Shown: positions 1 to 10,989 of the stretch, piece after piece
How the letters are laid out: each line of letters begins with the position of its first letter
Position numbering within the stretch: the stretch's first letter is position 1
From: Portunus trituberculatus
Lineage: Eukaryota > Arthropoda > Malacostraca > Decapoda > Portunidae
Assembly (NCBI RefSeq): GCF_017591435.1
Contig: NC_059304.1
Span: 28,343,111-28,407,110, forward strand
Length of the DNA: 64,000 nt
Direction: 5' to 3'
Notes under the pieces: model-generated
What the model saw: the letters and a program-made list of their open reading frames with translations, nothing else
The model's database searches: none
What the model was told of the DNA's origin: nothing
Made by a program: the position numbers and the translations under genes

Positions 1-8
1 CTGGAAGG

Positions 9-1014
9 TTGTGTCGAGTTGATAGATGGAGGCTTAGACTCAAGGCGAGAGGATCCCCACCCAGCAAGGTAGCCATCGACCAGCTGGTGTACTACCCACG
101 CTCCATTCTGCTCCCCCTACTGCGCTGCCCAGGGTGCCTTATGTTAGGGCACTCCATCAACACCTGCAGGTCCTCGGTCCGCTGTACCCGCTGCAGTGGC
201 CCCCACCCCTCCTGGAAAGGCGACAAGGACGAGGTATGTGGCAAGCCCTTCCACTGTTTCCAGTGTCAGGGTTCCCATGGGCCCCAGTCATTCCATTGTC
301 CCCACAACCTCCATGCCCAGCAGCTATACACCCGCCTGGCTAGTGAAGGCAAACCCCTCCCTGAAATTAACAAGCAGCTGAGGGCCCTCCAGTTGCCTCG
401 ACCACAGTGACAGACTCCTACAACAGCCACCCCTTCTCCTACCGTCCCAACCCGCTCAGCTGCTCGGGTTGTTGAGCTAGGGTGTTCCTTCGCCTCTGTT
501 GCCACAGGGAACAGGTTTGCTGCTCTCCAAGACCTACCCCATTGAAGCTGCTACTGTTGCCCAGGAAGAGGACACCATGCCCACTCCTCACATCCCTACA
601 CCACCTGATACTCATGTCACCCACCATCGGAGGAAGCCAGGTAGGCGTTCGGGTGTACAGCCTCCTCCACCCACCCCAATACCTGCTGCTGAGACCGGGC
701 TCCTGCCTGTAACGGTTGAGGCCAAGGTCCACCATCCTCCCAGGAATGCTCGCCACCCACAAACACCCCATCATCACCCTCGTCATGCACCTGGCCAGTA
801 TTCTAGCTCACCTCCACCTTCTCGACCCTCCTCTCCACCCAAGGACTCCACCATTCCTACAGCCACTGCCAGTACTTCTCCCTCTGTATCTGAGCTCCTC
901 CCCAGCATCCTTTGGCATGGCTACCACCTCTACCAGAAAGGAGTGTCTTTCCCGGCCATTATCACCACTCTCTGGCCCTCTGTCTCCACAATCCTGACTA
1001 CTCTCTTCCTGTAA
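9..1014 (+). pseudogene. ORF1 (gag-like) of the I/Jockey-type element, partial and frameshifted
   Basis: The first segment (9-410) has three zinc-knuckle motifs. One starts CPGC and continues to H and C in CX2CX4HX4C spacing, a second starts CTRC, and a third starts CFQC. This is the nucleic-acid-binding end of LINE gag proteins, which coat the retrotransposon RNA. A stop at about 410 and a frame change lead to a Pro/Ser/Thr-rich tail in another frame (499-1014), ending in TAA. The N-terminal part of ORF1 is beyond the left edge. The stop at 1012-1014 overlaps the ORF2 start in a TAATG arrangement. I infer the two segments were once one ORF. Confidence 0.7.
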
Positions 1015-2200
1015 TGGCCCTCTCCTTTATGTTGTGGAACGCCCGATCCCTTCTCCGCAAAACGCAGCAACTACAAACCCATTTAGGTGACACCCTCCCG
1101 TCTGTGGTCGGCATATGAGAGACCTGGCTTCCCCCTCATCTTTCCCTCTCCTTTCCGGGATACAACATCATCCGCAAAGATCATGGTCAAGGACATGGAG
1201 GAGGAGTCCTTCTCGCCATCCATGACTCCCTCATCTCATCGCCTCTTCCTATCCCTCAGTCTCAAGATGGGAGTCTGGAGGTTGTTGTTGCCAAGGTTGG
1301 ACTCGGTGGTGGCTGGCTCACAGTGGCAGTCTGCTACAATCCTGGGGGTGCAGCTGGCCACCGAGAGTTTATGCGCTACTTGTCCACCCTGCAGCCTCCA
1401 GTGCTTATAATGGGGAACTTTAATGCCCATCATACATGTTGGGAGCCTGACCAGCCACCTCACCATCACAATATTTCTGGCAACGCTCTCTTCCAAGCCT
1501 TGCTAGATCTACCACATGTCTCCCTCCTCAGCCCTCCCGGACTAGCGACCAGGTTTCATCCCCATACTGCTGCCGCCTCGGTGCTCGACCTGTTCCTTGG
1601 AGACCCTACCTTCAAGGATTCCACCTTCCGCACTGGACCTTACATGGGCAGCGACCACCTCCCTCTCCTCGCCTCCCTCCCACAAGTCTCCCCACAGCCC
1701 CAACCTGGCTGCATGCCCCGCTGGAGGCTCAATTCTTCTGGCTGGCCACGGTATGTGGCAGCGCTTCCATCCTCACTGGACACCAAACATCTTCCCCTGG
1801 ATGAAGCTGCAACAACCATTGCTGGGGTGCTATCCGAGGCTGGCACAGCTGCCTTCCCACTCATCCCCCGTCGTCGTCCACGCCGCCTTGGGAAGCCCTG
1901 GTGGGATGCAGCCTGTGCGCAGGCAGTACAGAACCGTCGCCAGGCTTGGAATCAGTTGTGTAGGACCCCCACTATCCAGGCTGGCCGTGCTTACCGCCGC
2001 CTGGACGCCATCTGTGCCAAGATCATCCTCAAGGCAAAGCGGAATGCATGGGACCTGCAATGCTCCACTCTCTCCTTTCGCTCCTCTCCCAAGCGTACCA
2101 TGTCCTTTCTCCGCTCCATGGAGGGCAAGTTGGTATCTCAGAACATCCCATTTTCTGATGATGATTCTACCCCACTGGCTGACCCTGAAAAGCAAAAATC
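1014..2200 (+). pseudogene. ORF2 endonuclease domain and linker of the I/Jockey-type element
   Basis: ORF2 starts at ATG 1014, giving MALSFMLWNARS, where the Asn of WNARS is the first endonuclease motif. Further EEP-family motifs are ETWL (about 1120, directly preceded by an in-frame TGA), GNFNAHH (about 1414, where the family normally has GDFN), an LDLFLGD segment, and GSDH (about 1648). A linker rich in Arg and Trp follows. The domain nicks target DNA for target-primed reverse transcription. The Asp-to-Asn change at a catalytic position, the premature TGA and a frameshift near 2190 all point to a dead enzyme. Confidence 0.8.
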
Positions 2201-3470
2201 TTGTCAAAACATTTCCACCTCAAGATTGGTTTACCTCCTCTTCGTCCGCCTCCAACCCTTACTTCAGTTATTGAAACTGCCATCTCCTCTCCAGCTCTCC
2301 CATCCCTTGCTCAACCATTCAAGTCTCATGAACTCTCCTCAGCCTTAGCTACACTAAAACCCGGTAAGGCGCCAGGCCTTGATAAAGTCCCATACGACTT
2401 CATCTGTCTCCTCACCCCACCCCTACGTGCCTGCCTCCTACAACTATACAACAGCAGCTGGCAATCGGGGCAATTTCCATCCACCTGGAAACCCGCCATT
2501 CTCATCCCCATCCTAAAGCCTGGAAAGGACCCTACACTCCCCTCAGCATACAGGCCCGTCACCCTCCTCTCCTGCATTGGGAAGCTGCTGGAGAGGTTAG
2601 TCAACACCCGCCTCACCTGGTGGTTAGAAGCTAACAACAAGCTAGCAGAGGCGCAGTGTGGCTTTCACCCTCACCGGAGTACCCTGGATGTGCTGGGGCA
2701 AATTGAGTATCACATCTGTGACACTTACCGCCAGCGTCAAGTCATGACGGCCCTCTTTCTTGACCTGGAGGGAGCATTTGATTCGACACCACATGAGCGC
2801 ATCCTGTACAAGCTGGCACTCATGGGCATCACTGGCACCACCCTTGCCTGGGTGCGCAACTTCCTCACCGGTCGCTCATTCCAAGTGGCCATTGGTGCAT
2901 CACTGTCACCTTCCCAAGGAATTCATCGTGGCGTACCTCAGGGATCCATTCTCAGCCCCCTTCTGTTCAATGTTCTTCTCTCTGACCTACAGGTTCCTAC
3001 CCACTCTCACCTTCTCCTCTATGCTGATGACATTACCATCGTCAGTCGAGCACCCACACTTTCCGATGCTCAGGACCACCTGCAAGAGGCTGCCACCGCC
3101 TTGGGTGCATGGATGACAACCTGGGGGCTACAAGTTAGTGCCTCAAAGAGTTCTCTCATGTGTTTTACCATGAGAAAAGCTTCCAACTCCACCTACCGTC
3201 ACCTTAAGTGGGGAGGTTTTTCCATACTTAACCTCACACACCCTCCTCGGACTGCGGCTGGATGGCCCTCGCCTCTCCTGGGTAAATCACATCAGATATC
3301 TTCACACCTCCTTCAAACAAACGCCTGGATGTGATGAAGCGAATAGCTGGCATCCGCTGGGGAGCCAGCCATGACCTGCTCCTCCACTACTATAAGACCA
3401 CCATCAGGGCCAAAATGCAGTATGCCAGCTGCTTCTATAGGTGAGCTGCCTACTCCAACCTCCTCAAGCT
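2201..3470 (+). pseudogene. Reverse transcriptase domain of the I/Jockey-type element
   Basis: An open stretch of 377 codons (2201-3334) shows the RT order: KPGKAPGLDKVP, YRPVTLLSCIGKLLERL, a QCGFHPHRST block, LFLDLEGAFDSTPHE (first catalytic Asp), HRGVPQGSILSPLLF and the catalytic LYADD (about 3019). This enzyme primes on nicked target DNA and copies the element RNA. After 3334 the frame shifts and RT thumb sequence continues (RIAGIRWGASHDLL, IRAKMQYASCFY). The RT core itself is unbroken for its main motifs, which suggests a fairly young copy. Confidence 0.85.
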
Positions 3471-3925
3471 TGACTCCATTCAGAACGCTGCCTTGAGGAT
3501 CTCTATGGGGGCCATGAGATCCTCCCCAGTTGTTTCTCTACAAGCAGAGAGTGGTATTCCTCCACTGTCCACCCACAGACGGATGGCCTTGTGCCAACAA
3601 TACTACAGGATACTGGGCCTGCCTGCTTCCCATCCCCTCTCTTCCAACAGCTGGACCGGTCCATTTATCACCACCACCTCAAGATCTACACGGACGGCTC
3701 CAGAGATGCCTCCCTGCCCTCCTCGGCGGCAGCTATATATGACGCCAGTACAGCTATCTGTAAGACATGGAGGTTTCCTGAGTACACAGATGTCCTTACC
3801 ACGGAGCTCTTTGTCCTTCTCCAGGCCCTTATCTACCTCCACACCTCTCACCCGAAGTCCATGGTGGTAATTTACACCAACTCCTGCTCATCTCTCTCTC
3901 TCCTCCTGTTCCGGCAGCCACAACC
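3471..3925 (+). pseudogene. RNase H domain, N-terminal half, of the I/Jockey-type element
   Basis: In the frame of 3591-3935 an RNase H fold begins with IYTDGSRD (catalytic Asp) at about 3688, followed by the TTELFVLLQAL helix with the catalytic Glu. The third acidic position reads VIYTNS, where YTDS is normal, so an Asp-to-Asn change is seen. The domain removes the RNA strand after cDNA synthesis. It stops abruptly at about 3925, where a foreign antisense element begins, and resumes at about 4866. Confidence 0.75.
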
Positions 3926-4865
3926 CATAACATAACATAACATAAATAATAGGATAACAAAGGGCCACCAGGGCCCATCTAGGTTATCCTGTATCAGTCG
4001 CACAGCGACCTCGTCATCAGTACTTAAAGATACACTTACAAGTACACAATACATTATATACTAATTCTAAATATTTGGCCCATTAACAGGGCTAAGTCCT
4101 GCATGGAATTCCTCTACAATCTGTAATCCCCATACATGGGGATCATGTCTTGTTTAACTATAGTAAATTTCTTATAAAAACTATCATGCAGCGCTATACA
4201 TAATTATAAATCTAATAAATTTAAGTGCTTATCTAATCTGTTTTTAAACATTGTCAAACTAGTGCTATTTACAACCGTTTCTGGCAATGCATTCCAGAAG
4301 TCTACCACCCTATGACTAAAGAAATATTTTCTTATATCTAACCTGCAGCCTTGCTTTCTAATCTTCCTGCCATGATTTCTAGTCCTACTTCCTCCTCTAA
4401 GGTAAAGAAAGATCTCACATCTATGTAGTTTGTATCTGAGAACATTTTAAATAACTCTATCATATCCCTCTTATACATCTCCTCTCAAATGAAAACATGT
4501 TTAATGCCTTTAATCTATCTCTATACTCCAGGCGCTTCAATGCTGGTATCATCCTAGTTGCTCTTCTCTGAACTGCTTCTAACATGTTGATATCCTGCCT
4601 ATAGTGGGGTGACCAGGCCTGTATGCAATACTCTAAATGGGGCCTAACATAGGAATTATATAAGCTACGCACCACTTCCTTACTTTTATAACTAACATTT
4701 CTATTTATAAAACCCAGGATCCTATTTGCCCTATTTCTTGCTTCTAAACATTGCTTTGAAAATTTCATAGTCCTGTCTATCACTACTCCTAAATCCTTTC
4801 CTTCCTCTACTGCCTCTAGCCAACATCCCTCCATCTCATAGTTAAAGTCCACTCCATCCAGAGCA
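3926..4865 (-). mobile_element. 5'-truncated CR1-like non-LTR element nested in the RNase H domain
   Basis: On the minus strand this carries the C-terminal part of a CR1-like RT followed by a 3' UTR and an ATTTATG/TTATG repeat tail next to 3926. It breaks the host element between RNase H motifs, and the host reading resumes at about 4866 with ITFQWVPSHSGIRGNE. The 3' repeat tail without poly(A) fits CR1-type insertion. It must be younger than the I/Jockey-type copy. Boundaries are good to about 10 bp; I could not define a clear target duplication. Confidence 0.8.
4460..4860 (-). pseudogene. CR1-like RT C-terminal fragment
   Basis: The minus strand reads EGKDLGVVIDRTMKFS, then a helix-rich segment with VRPHLEYCIQAWSPHYRQD and ATRMIPALKRLEYRDRL. 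These are the thumb and connection motifs that follow the RT palm in CR1/L2-type LINEs. The palm with the catalytic Asp pair is absent because of 5' truncation. Its open frame runs a little into the host element at its upstream end, which is chance. Confidence 0.8.
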
Positions 4866-5472
4866 CCTTCCTCCATCTCCTGAACACTGGCTGGGATATC
4901 ACCTTCCAGTGGGTGCCTTCCCACAGCGGCATCCGGGGGAATGAGGTGGTGGATGCTGCTGCCAAGATGGCCTTAACCCATGTAAACATTACCCCCCCTA
5001 CCCCATCGAACTTCACTCTGCCAAACGCCTCATATCTCGCCTCTGCCACTCATCCTGGGACTCTTCACTCAACACCGCACTCCGAGTCACCTCTATGGGC
5101 CTTTACCGTAGCGACTCATCTCCACAGCCTTGGGTCAGGAAACAGTCCCGCATCCTAGATGTAGCACTCACCCGCCTCCGTCTGGGCCACACAAGACTCA
5201 CAGCACACCTGCATCGCCTGGGTCTATCAACAGACCCCTACTGCCCCTGGTGCAGGACGGTCGAGGAAACCATAGAACACTTCCTCTTACACTGCTCCCG
5301 CTTCCACTCCCACCGTGTTGTGCTCCGTGATCACCTTGTTGCCTTGGGTGTGTCTACCTTTGACCTGCCCACCCTGCTGACGGCGGCGGGCGTCCACTCC
5401 TCACACCAAGCTGCGGTTCTCCGCCTCACCTGCGTCTTCCTAAAGAAGCGTGAACAACTACCCCGCCTATGA
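4866..5472 (+). pseudogene. RNase H C-terminal half and terminal Cys-rich domain of ORF2
   Basis: This continues the domain broken at 3925. WVPSHSGIRGNEVVDAAAK contains the late RNase H His and Asp motifs. A second frame (5095-5472) encodes a basic linker and CPWCRTVEETIEHFLLHC, the CCHC-like knuckle typical of the ORF2 C-terminus in I-like LINEs. A frame change between the two parts is visible near 5090-5140. The stop at 5470-5472 is followed by a short 3' UTR. Confidence 0.8.
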
Positions 5473-5493
5473 TCGCCTCACAGGCCACCACCA

Positions 5494-5552
5494 GAGCTCA
5501 TAGGATCTGTGAGATCGTCGAAGCCCGAAAATAACAACAACAACAACAACTC
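5494..5552 (+). repeat. 3' terminal hairpin and (AAC)n tail of the I/Jockey-type element
   Basis: The last bases contain CTCATAGGATCTGTGAGATC, in which GATCT and AGATC can pair as a short stem-loop, then a (AAC)n tail. A related hairpin and tail occur at 52594-52645 on the minus strand, so the structure is conserved in the family. Confidence 0.6.
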
Positions 5553-5567
5553 TGGTGTTTCCCTGAA

Positions 5568-5571
<4 letters not shown>

Positions 5572-5620
<49 letters not shown>

Positions 5621-5623
5621 TAT

Positions 5624-5662
<39 letters not shown>
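5572..5662. repeat. (TA)n microsatellite
   Basis: A near-pure TA tract with two GATATA interruptions lies shortly downstream of the I/Jockey-type element. From 5663 to about 6240 I see only AT-rich unique sequence and no gene. Confidence 0.95.
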
Positions 5663-5664
<2 letters not shown>

Positions 5665-6239
5665 TAATGATAAAATATTGAATGCCATAAAGAGTGTTTG
5701 TATGAGCAAAAAAGAAGATTAAGTTGTGCAGGCTTAGGTTTGGTTAGGTGAGTAATTTATACATTATAGGGAATTCGTAAAGTTACATTAAATTCCATTG
5801 GTTGGGTGGAACTAGAGAAAAAATAAGCTTATTTTTAAACAACTGATTATAATAGGCTCTGGCTTACTGCTAAACCAAATAGTGCATGATTGCCTATCTT
5901 TGCTAAATTTCAGGCTGTAGATAATCAGATTGCTTCTCTCACTATTACAAACAATATAAATGCCTCAAAATTATCTTATCTGGTGCAGCGTTATCCCTTC
6001 TCTGAACGCTGATTTACTCATTGCTGACTGGCAGTGCCTGCTGGCCTGCCTGGTTTGTTTACATTCCATTTTGTTGACATCAGCACATCCATTAAATATG
6101 TATCCATTGCTTTTAAGAGGTAAAACAAACAATGAAAAAAAAAAATTAAAACATAGTATTCCACTATGAAAAGATAAATATTATTCCTTTATTTCAAGCT
6201 ATCTATGCATTTTTTTTTTTTTTTTTTTTTTTGTCGTGA

Positions 6240-6408
6240 CTACACTAAGTATAGCATCTTTTTCCAAAGTAGCAACGATCTTCACCTAGGCGAAAATCTT
6301 ACCTAGGACTGACTAAGATTGTCCTGGGTCACTTTTGTAAGTCGTGCCTAGGATTTTTTTCTAGCTGAGCACAATTTTGCATCGTTCCTAGGAACATTTT
6401 ATAAGTAC
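6240..6408. mobile_element. Solo Harbinger-like terminus
   Basis: The sequence ends in TTTATAAGTACGGGCC, which matches the outer inverted repeat of the two full Harbinger copies at 12393 and 28978. Internal sequence (CCTAGG repeats) differs from them. The partner end is not visible within reach, so this is a fragment or a non-autonomous relative. The right boundary is fixed by comparison with a second copy of the flanking repeat (see 6409-6600). Confidence 0.5.
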
Positions 6409-6600
6409 GGGCCTATATCTTAAACTCAAATTCATTACACACACACACAAATAACCTCAATAATAATAACAACTCTTTTCATTCAGACTTTTTCAAATGT
6501 TCCAGATTTCTTCACTGTATTCATGTTACTCAACTCAAATCACGCAATTTAAAGATACATCCTACACACCCTACAATTAACCTTCCAATAAAAACAGCAT
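6409..6600 (+). repeat. Dispersed repeat, copy 1 (inverted match at 20700-20897)
   Basis: About 190 bp, from TATATCTTAAACTCAAATTC to the stretch rich in CCTACA, match 20700-20897 in reverse complement with small indels. No coding content is seen. From 6601 to about 7380 I find nothing recognisable. Confidence 0.7.
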
Positions 6601-7399
6601 CCTACACAACCTACACATAACCATTTTCCCTTTATCCAAATATGACACCAACATTTTCTCTGACTGCAATATAACTGTCTGGCTACACTTACTGGTCTTG
6701 AGATAGGTGGTGCGCCCATTTTGACCCTTCTTTGGTCTGCCAACTCTGTTTCGCTGTCGTCTCTCGCCCTCTCGACTCTCAGCGTCTCTCTCTTCTCTCT
6801 GTCTCTTACACCTCGTAATATACACGCATTACTTGACTTCTCGTCCCCCCCAACAACTTCCGGTTCTACAATGTTTATTTAAAAAATTATATCATCTTAT
6901 ATCAGGAACAAGGCCTTCCCCATAGCTTGTTGCTATCAGCTTTGTCCATATCATTTGCTTCTGGTGACCTGTGATATCACCATATCATCAGATATGGGAA
7001 AAAGGTTCTAGAAGCTTCTTGTAATCTACTGTTCGTCTCTGGCTCTGTTTGTCTTGTAATGACTCACCAACTCTTGCTGTTCTTCTCGGTGGTCACAGGA
7101 TCTCTTATCTATCAGATTAGTAACAGTATCTTAAAATCTTGGTACCTGCTTTCGTGTCTCTCATCTTCTTCCTTCATTTATTCTTCTCCTTACTTCCTTC
7201 TTCATCTCTTCATCCTATTTTATCTTCTTTCTTACGTATTTCATTTCTACTGATTTTCAAGTCACAACAGATGAAGGGCTCAAGTACCTTTGGTGGGCAA
7301 CCTCTCGATCATGTATAGCACAAGAACAGGCTATGTTAAACCAAGATTTAGAAGGTTTAGGTAAGGAAAAAGAATAAGGAATGTATGTCGCCATGCCAG

Positions 7400-8395
7400 A
7401 CACCATTACCTCTGTTATGCGTTCAGCACACAGAAGTCTTTGACACAGAAACCGTAATCATTCCAGAGAAAAACAGCATAATACCTCCTCAGGTCCCTCC
7501 AACTGGCAGAGGCAAAATACCACAAGCACCTCTGATTTTGGGGGATCCTAAGGAGGGATTGGAGAAATATGACAAGATACAGAGATGAGATTGTGATCAG
7601 AGGAGCCCAACAAAGAAGACAAGGTAACAGCATAAGCAGAAGGATTAGAGGTAAGGAAAAAGTAAAGAATGTTGGGCATATCTCCAAGACGGTCAGGAAT
7701 ACGAGTAGGGTGTTGCACTAGTTGCTCTAGGTCATGGAGGATAGGAAAGTTGAAGGCTAGTTCACCAGGATGGTCAGTGAAAGGGGAGGAAAGCCAAAGC
7801 TGGTGGTGAACATTGAAATTTCCATGGATGCAGATCTACATGGAAGGATGGAGGGACAGAATGTGCTCCACTTTGGAAGTTGAATATTCAAAGAATTTAC
7901 TTTAATCAGAGAAGCTAGGAGAAAGAAAGACAGCACAGATTAATGTAGTTAGAGAGTGACTATTGAGTTGAAGCCAGATGGTGGAAAACTTGAAGATTCA
8001 AGAGTGTGAGCATGAGAACAAGTCAGGTCATTGCGCACATAGACGCAGCACCCAGCTTTGGAATGAAAATGAGGATAGTGAAAATAGGAGGGAACAGAGA
8101 AGGGGCTACTGTCAGTTGCCTCAGGCAGTTATGTTTCAGTGAGGAAAAGAAGATGAGGTTTAGTACAGGAGAGGTGGCGTTCTACAGATTGAAAATTAGA
8201 TCTAAGACTGAGAATGTTACAGAAGTTAATGAAGAAAAAGTTGAGGGAGGTGTCAAAACATTTTGGGTCACCACCAAAATTGAAGTCCGACCTGGGGACA
8301 TTTCTGGTCCCCTCTCCAGAAGGGACTCCAAGGCTGGATTTGGAGTTGCCATTTTTTTTAGTTTTAAGTGAAGGGTATGTGTGTGGTAAGTGCAT
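7400..8395 (-). pseudogene. Decayed non-LTR endonuclease domain
   Basis: The minus strand reads CNILSLRSNFQSVERHLS, then KPHLLFLTET near 8130, which are the first two motifs of a LINE apurinic-type endonuclease. SKAGCCVYVRNDLT follows in another frame. A later stretch, RRCLWYFASASW-like and DLRRYYAVFLWND (about 7470), resembles the EN-RT linker. Frames change many times. From general familiarity with decapod LINEs I suspect this is the 5' half of the family whose RT lies at 24356-25999; that link is inference. Between 8396 and 8899 nothing else is recognisable. Confidence 0.5.
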
Positions 8396-8899
8396 GTAGT
8401 TTGTGCGAAATAGAGTTGTCTTTAAAGGGTTGGCTATGATTACCCCCTTGAGTTATGAGACACAAAGGGAGAAGGTGGTTCAAAAAGATCAGAACTAGCA
8501 TTTAATGGAAAGTTCACAGAGACCCCTGAACTAGTGATATTAGACGTCACTGGAAGTAAATTATTGTTTTGGTAAGTCTCGACTACCTCCTCCCATGACA
8601 TGTCTATTTTTCACATCTCTCATACATCTCTCTCTTTACCTCATGATATTTACCATATCCAGTCAACCAGCTGCTTCCTTTTATAACCACCTTACATAAG
8701 CCTACAGTCGGCATACTCACTATAAACAATATATTGGTCATACCCTTCTTACATATTTTCTTTAAAAAATCATCACACTAGTTTTTCCCAATGCTTACTC
8801 TTGTTTTCTGTTTCATGCATTCATACTCTGTAGAACTGATCTGCTACTCTCTGAAATTCCCTTCGTTCTCCTGTTAAGATATAATGATGTCATTTGCAA

Positions 8900-9497
8900 T
8901 GTTACGTTCACCGGTTAAATGGGTAAGATTGGCATCGGGGAGCCGGTGAACAATAACAATAAAAAAAAAAACACTGCAGGTTCAACTGGTGAGGAAATGC
9001 AAAGGGGGGCACTTAAGAAGCTATTTAATAACCCAATAACAATGAAACTGACATACATATAGAGATATAACATGAAACACATGAAAATGACATACACATA
9101 TACATATAACACAGAAATAAATACAACAATAAAGAACCCAACTTAATACCTAACAATAATACTAATCCTATATGGAGGCAATGTGGAAAAAACGGGACGA
9201 GGGGAAGTGATACTTATAAGATGTCGCAGTGGTGAAGTGCTGGGTGAGGTGGATCACACGGTAGTCCAAGAGGCGGTGTGTTCAATGGTTGAGGCCTTGA
9301 CCTCGACTGACTTCCAGAAAGCAGGGAGCTTGCTTAACACTTCCGCTTGAGTCGAATGGAGCCACGTGAATCCAACTTCGGGACAGTAGCGGGGCTTCAT
9401 GAGACGGTGACGTGGAAGGGGAGGTAGAGAGGTGGCGAACGAGGTAGGGAGTGGAGGAGGTGATGGTAGTGGAGTATGTTACAGGCAGGCCGTAACA
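8900..9497 (-). repeat. 3' LTR of the Gmr1-like element
   Basis: A 598-bp repeat that matches 19594-20190 along its full length with scattered differences. It begins TGTTACGTTCACC and ends GGCCGTAACA. The antisense orientation of pol makes this the 3' LTR. GCAA precedes it. Confidence 0.95.
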
Positions 9498-9511
9498 TTT
9501 CCTCCTCCCTA
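9498..9511 (-). promoter_or_regulatory. Polypurine tract next to the 3' LTR
   Basis: On the minus strand AGGGAGGAGGAAA lies directly before the LTR start, the expected site and composition for plus-strand DNA priming. Confidence 0.85.
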
Positions 9512-9970
9512 AGATCTCCATAATGGGCACATGAAGGAGGTGATGATGTTGTCCACCCCCTTGATATGGTGGACTTCCAAGTTGAAGGGCTGAGTTAACA
9601 AGGCCCACCTAAGAATGCGTTGGTTTCGGTTCTTCATTGCGTGAAGGAAGGCCAGAGGGTTGTGATCGGTGAAGACCTTCGTAGTTTGAGAACCAGGATG
9701 AAGGTAGCACTCAAAACGTTGGAGCGCCAGGACGAGTGCCAGAGCCTCCTTCTCGATGGTGGAGTAGTTGAGTTGGTGTTTCTTCAGCTTGGCGGAGTGA
9801 TAGGCGATGGGATGGAGGATGCCGCTTGTGGGGTCCGCTTGTAGGAGGACAGCACCCACTCCAACTCCACTCGCGTCCACTTGTAGATGGAAGGGGCAGG
9901 AGTGATCTGGCGTCCAGACCACTGGCTCCGAGGAGAGGAACGCCTTGAGATGTTGGAAGGCTTGGTCACA
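9512..9970 (-). pseudogene. RNase H domain of the Gmr1-like pol
   Basis: The minus strand shows FHLQVDASGVGVGAVLLQ (first Asp), STIEKEALALVLAL (catalytic Glu), VFTDHNPLAFL (Asp) and VHHIKGVDN near the end. These are the four hallmark segments of the gypsy-type RNase H. The expected ADALSR box after GVDN is degraded. The domain ends right before the PPT, so RNase H is the last pol domain. That is unusual for gypsy elements, where integrase normally comes last. Confidence 0.85.
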
Positions 9971-10830
9971 GGTCGGGGTCCAGTGGAAGGGGACGGAAGT
10001 GCTGATAAGGTCCGTCAGGGGGCGGCCAGGGTGGAGAAGTTCCTACAGAATCGTCTGTAGAAACCAGCCATCCCCAAGAACCTCATGAGAGCTTTCCTGG
10101 TGGTAGGGACAGGAAGCCAAGGATGGCCTCCACGTTGGCTCTCTTGGGGCGATCCTTGCCGTTCCCCACCACATGTCCCAGGTAGACCACCGTAGACTTC
10201 CTGAAGGTGGACTTGGCCAGGTTGATTGTAAGACCGGCTTCCTGCAACCGACCCATCAGCCTCCGGAGACGGGTCAGATGTGTCACCCAGTCGTCCGAAG
10301 TCACCACCAGGTCGTCCAGATAGGCAGATGTTCCCTCCAAGTCCTGGATGATGTAATTTATAGCCCTCTGGAAGGTGGCGGTAGCATTAGACAAGCCAAA
10401 GGGCATCACTGTGTATTGGTATAGTCCGAAGGGGTGATGAAGGCGGATATTATTCGGGCCTCGTCCGAGAGGGAATCTGGTAGTAACCTTTAAGTAAATC
10501 TATGGTGGTTACAAATTTGGCTACTCCTATGTTATCTATAAGGTCCTCTATCAAGGGCAATGGGTAGGAGTCTGGCACCGTCACTTTATTTAATTTCCTG
10601 TAGTCGGTGCAAAATCGACTACTACCATCTGGCTTAGATGTTAACAGGCAGGGAGAAGCCCAGGGGATATACTAGGTTCTGCAAGGTGATGACAGAGCAG
10701 ATAGTCTACCTCTTTTTTCATCAAGTCTCTTTTAATGGGTGAAATGCGATAGGCTGGTTGTCTTATAGGCTTGATGTCATTAGATATTAATGTTATATCA
10801 TGTTGGATAGTAGTACAAAGTCCTGGAAGG
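9971..10830 (-). pseudogene. Reverse transcriptase domain of the Gmr1-like pol
   Basis: Minus-strand motifs in order: PIRQPAYRISPIKRDLMKKE (about 10760), PSISPG, an RFCTDYRKLNKVTVPDSYPL block, TIDLLKGYYQIP (first Asp), VMPFGLSNATATFQRAIN (about 10400) and SAYLDDLVVT with the catalytic YLDD (about 10320). GHVVG and RRFCRNFS-like thumb segments follow. Frame changes occur near 10640, 10470 and 10115, so no full-length protein is possible. The N-terminal RT part is fused in one frame to the integrase C-terminus (10641-11183), which directly proves the IN-RT order. Confidence 0.88.
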
Positions 10831-10989
10831 TCACCTGTGATTTCTGAAAAGTCTAGCAATAACTTTTTAAGATCAGACTGTTGTGAAGGTGTTAAGGAAA
10901 GAAAAACCTCATCAATGTTGGACATGATTTGGCTGTTTGAGGGGCGTCCTTTAGGTGATGAGAAGAGGAATTCGATGTCAGACTCTTTC

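Larger units (their letters stand above)
1..5552 (+). mobile_element. I/Jockey-type non-LTR retrotransposon with RNase H, interrupted by a nested element
   Basis: Reading rightward the sequence shows gag-type CCHC zinc knuckles, an apurinic-type endonuclease, a reverse transcriptase with a YADD box, an RNase H domain, a C-terminal Cys-rich knuckle (CPWC...H...HC) and an (AAC)n tail at 5534-5552. This domain set is that of I-like and related RNase-H-bearing LINEs. The 5' end lies outside the window. About 940 bp of a foreign antisense CR1-like element splits the RNase H domain. Frameshifts and stops make this copy dead. The exact clade (I, Nimb, Loa or similar) is not resolved by eye. Confidence 0.85.
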
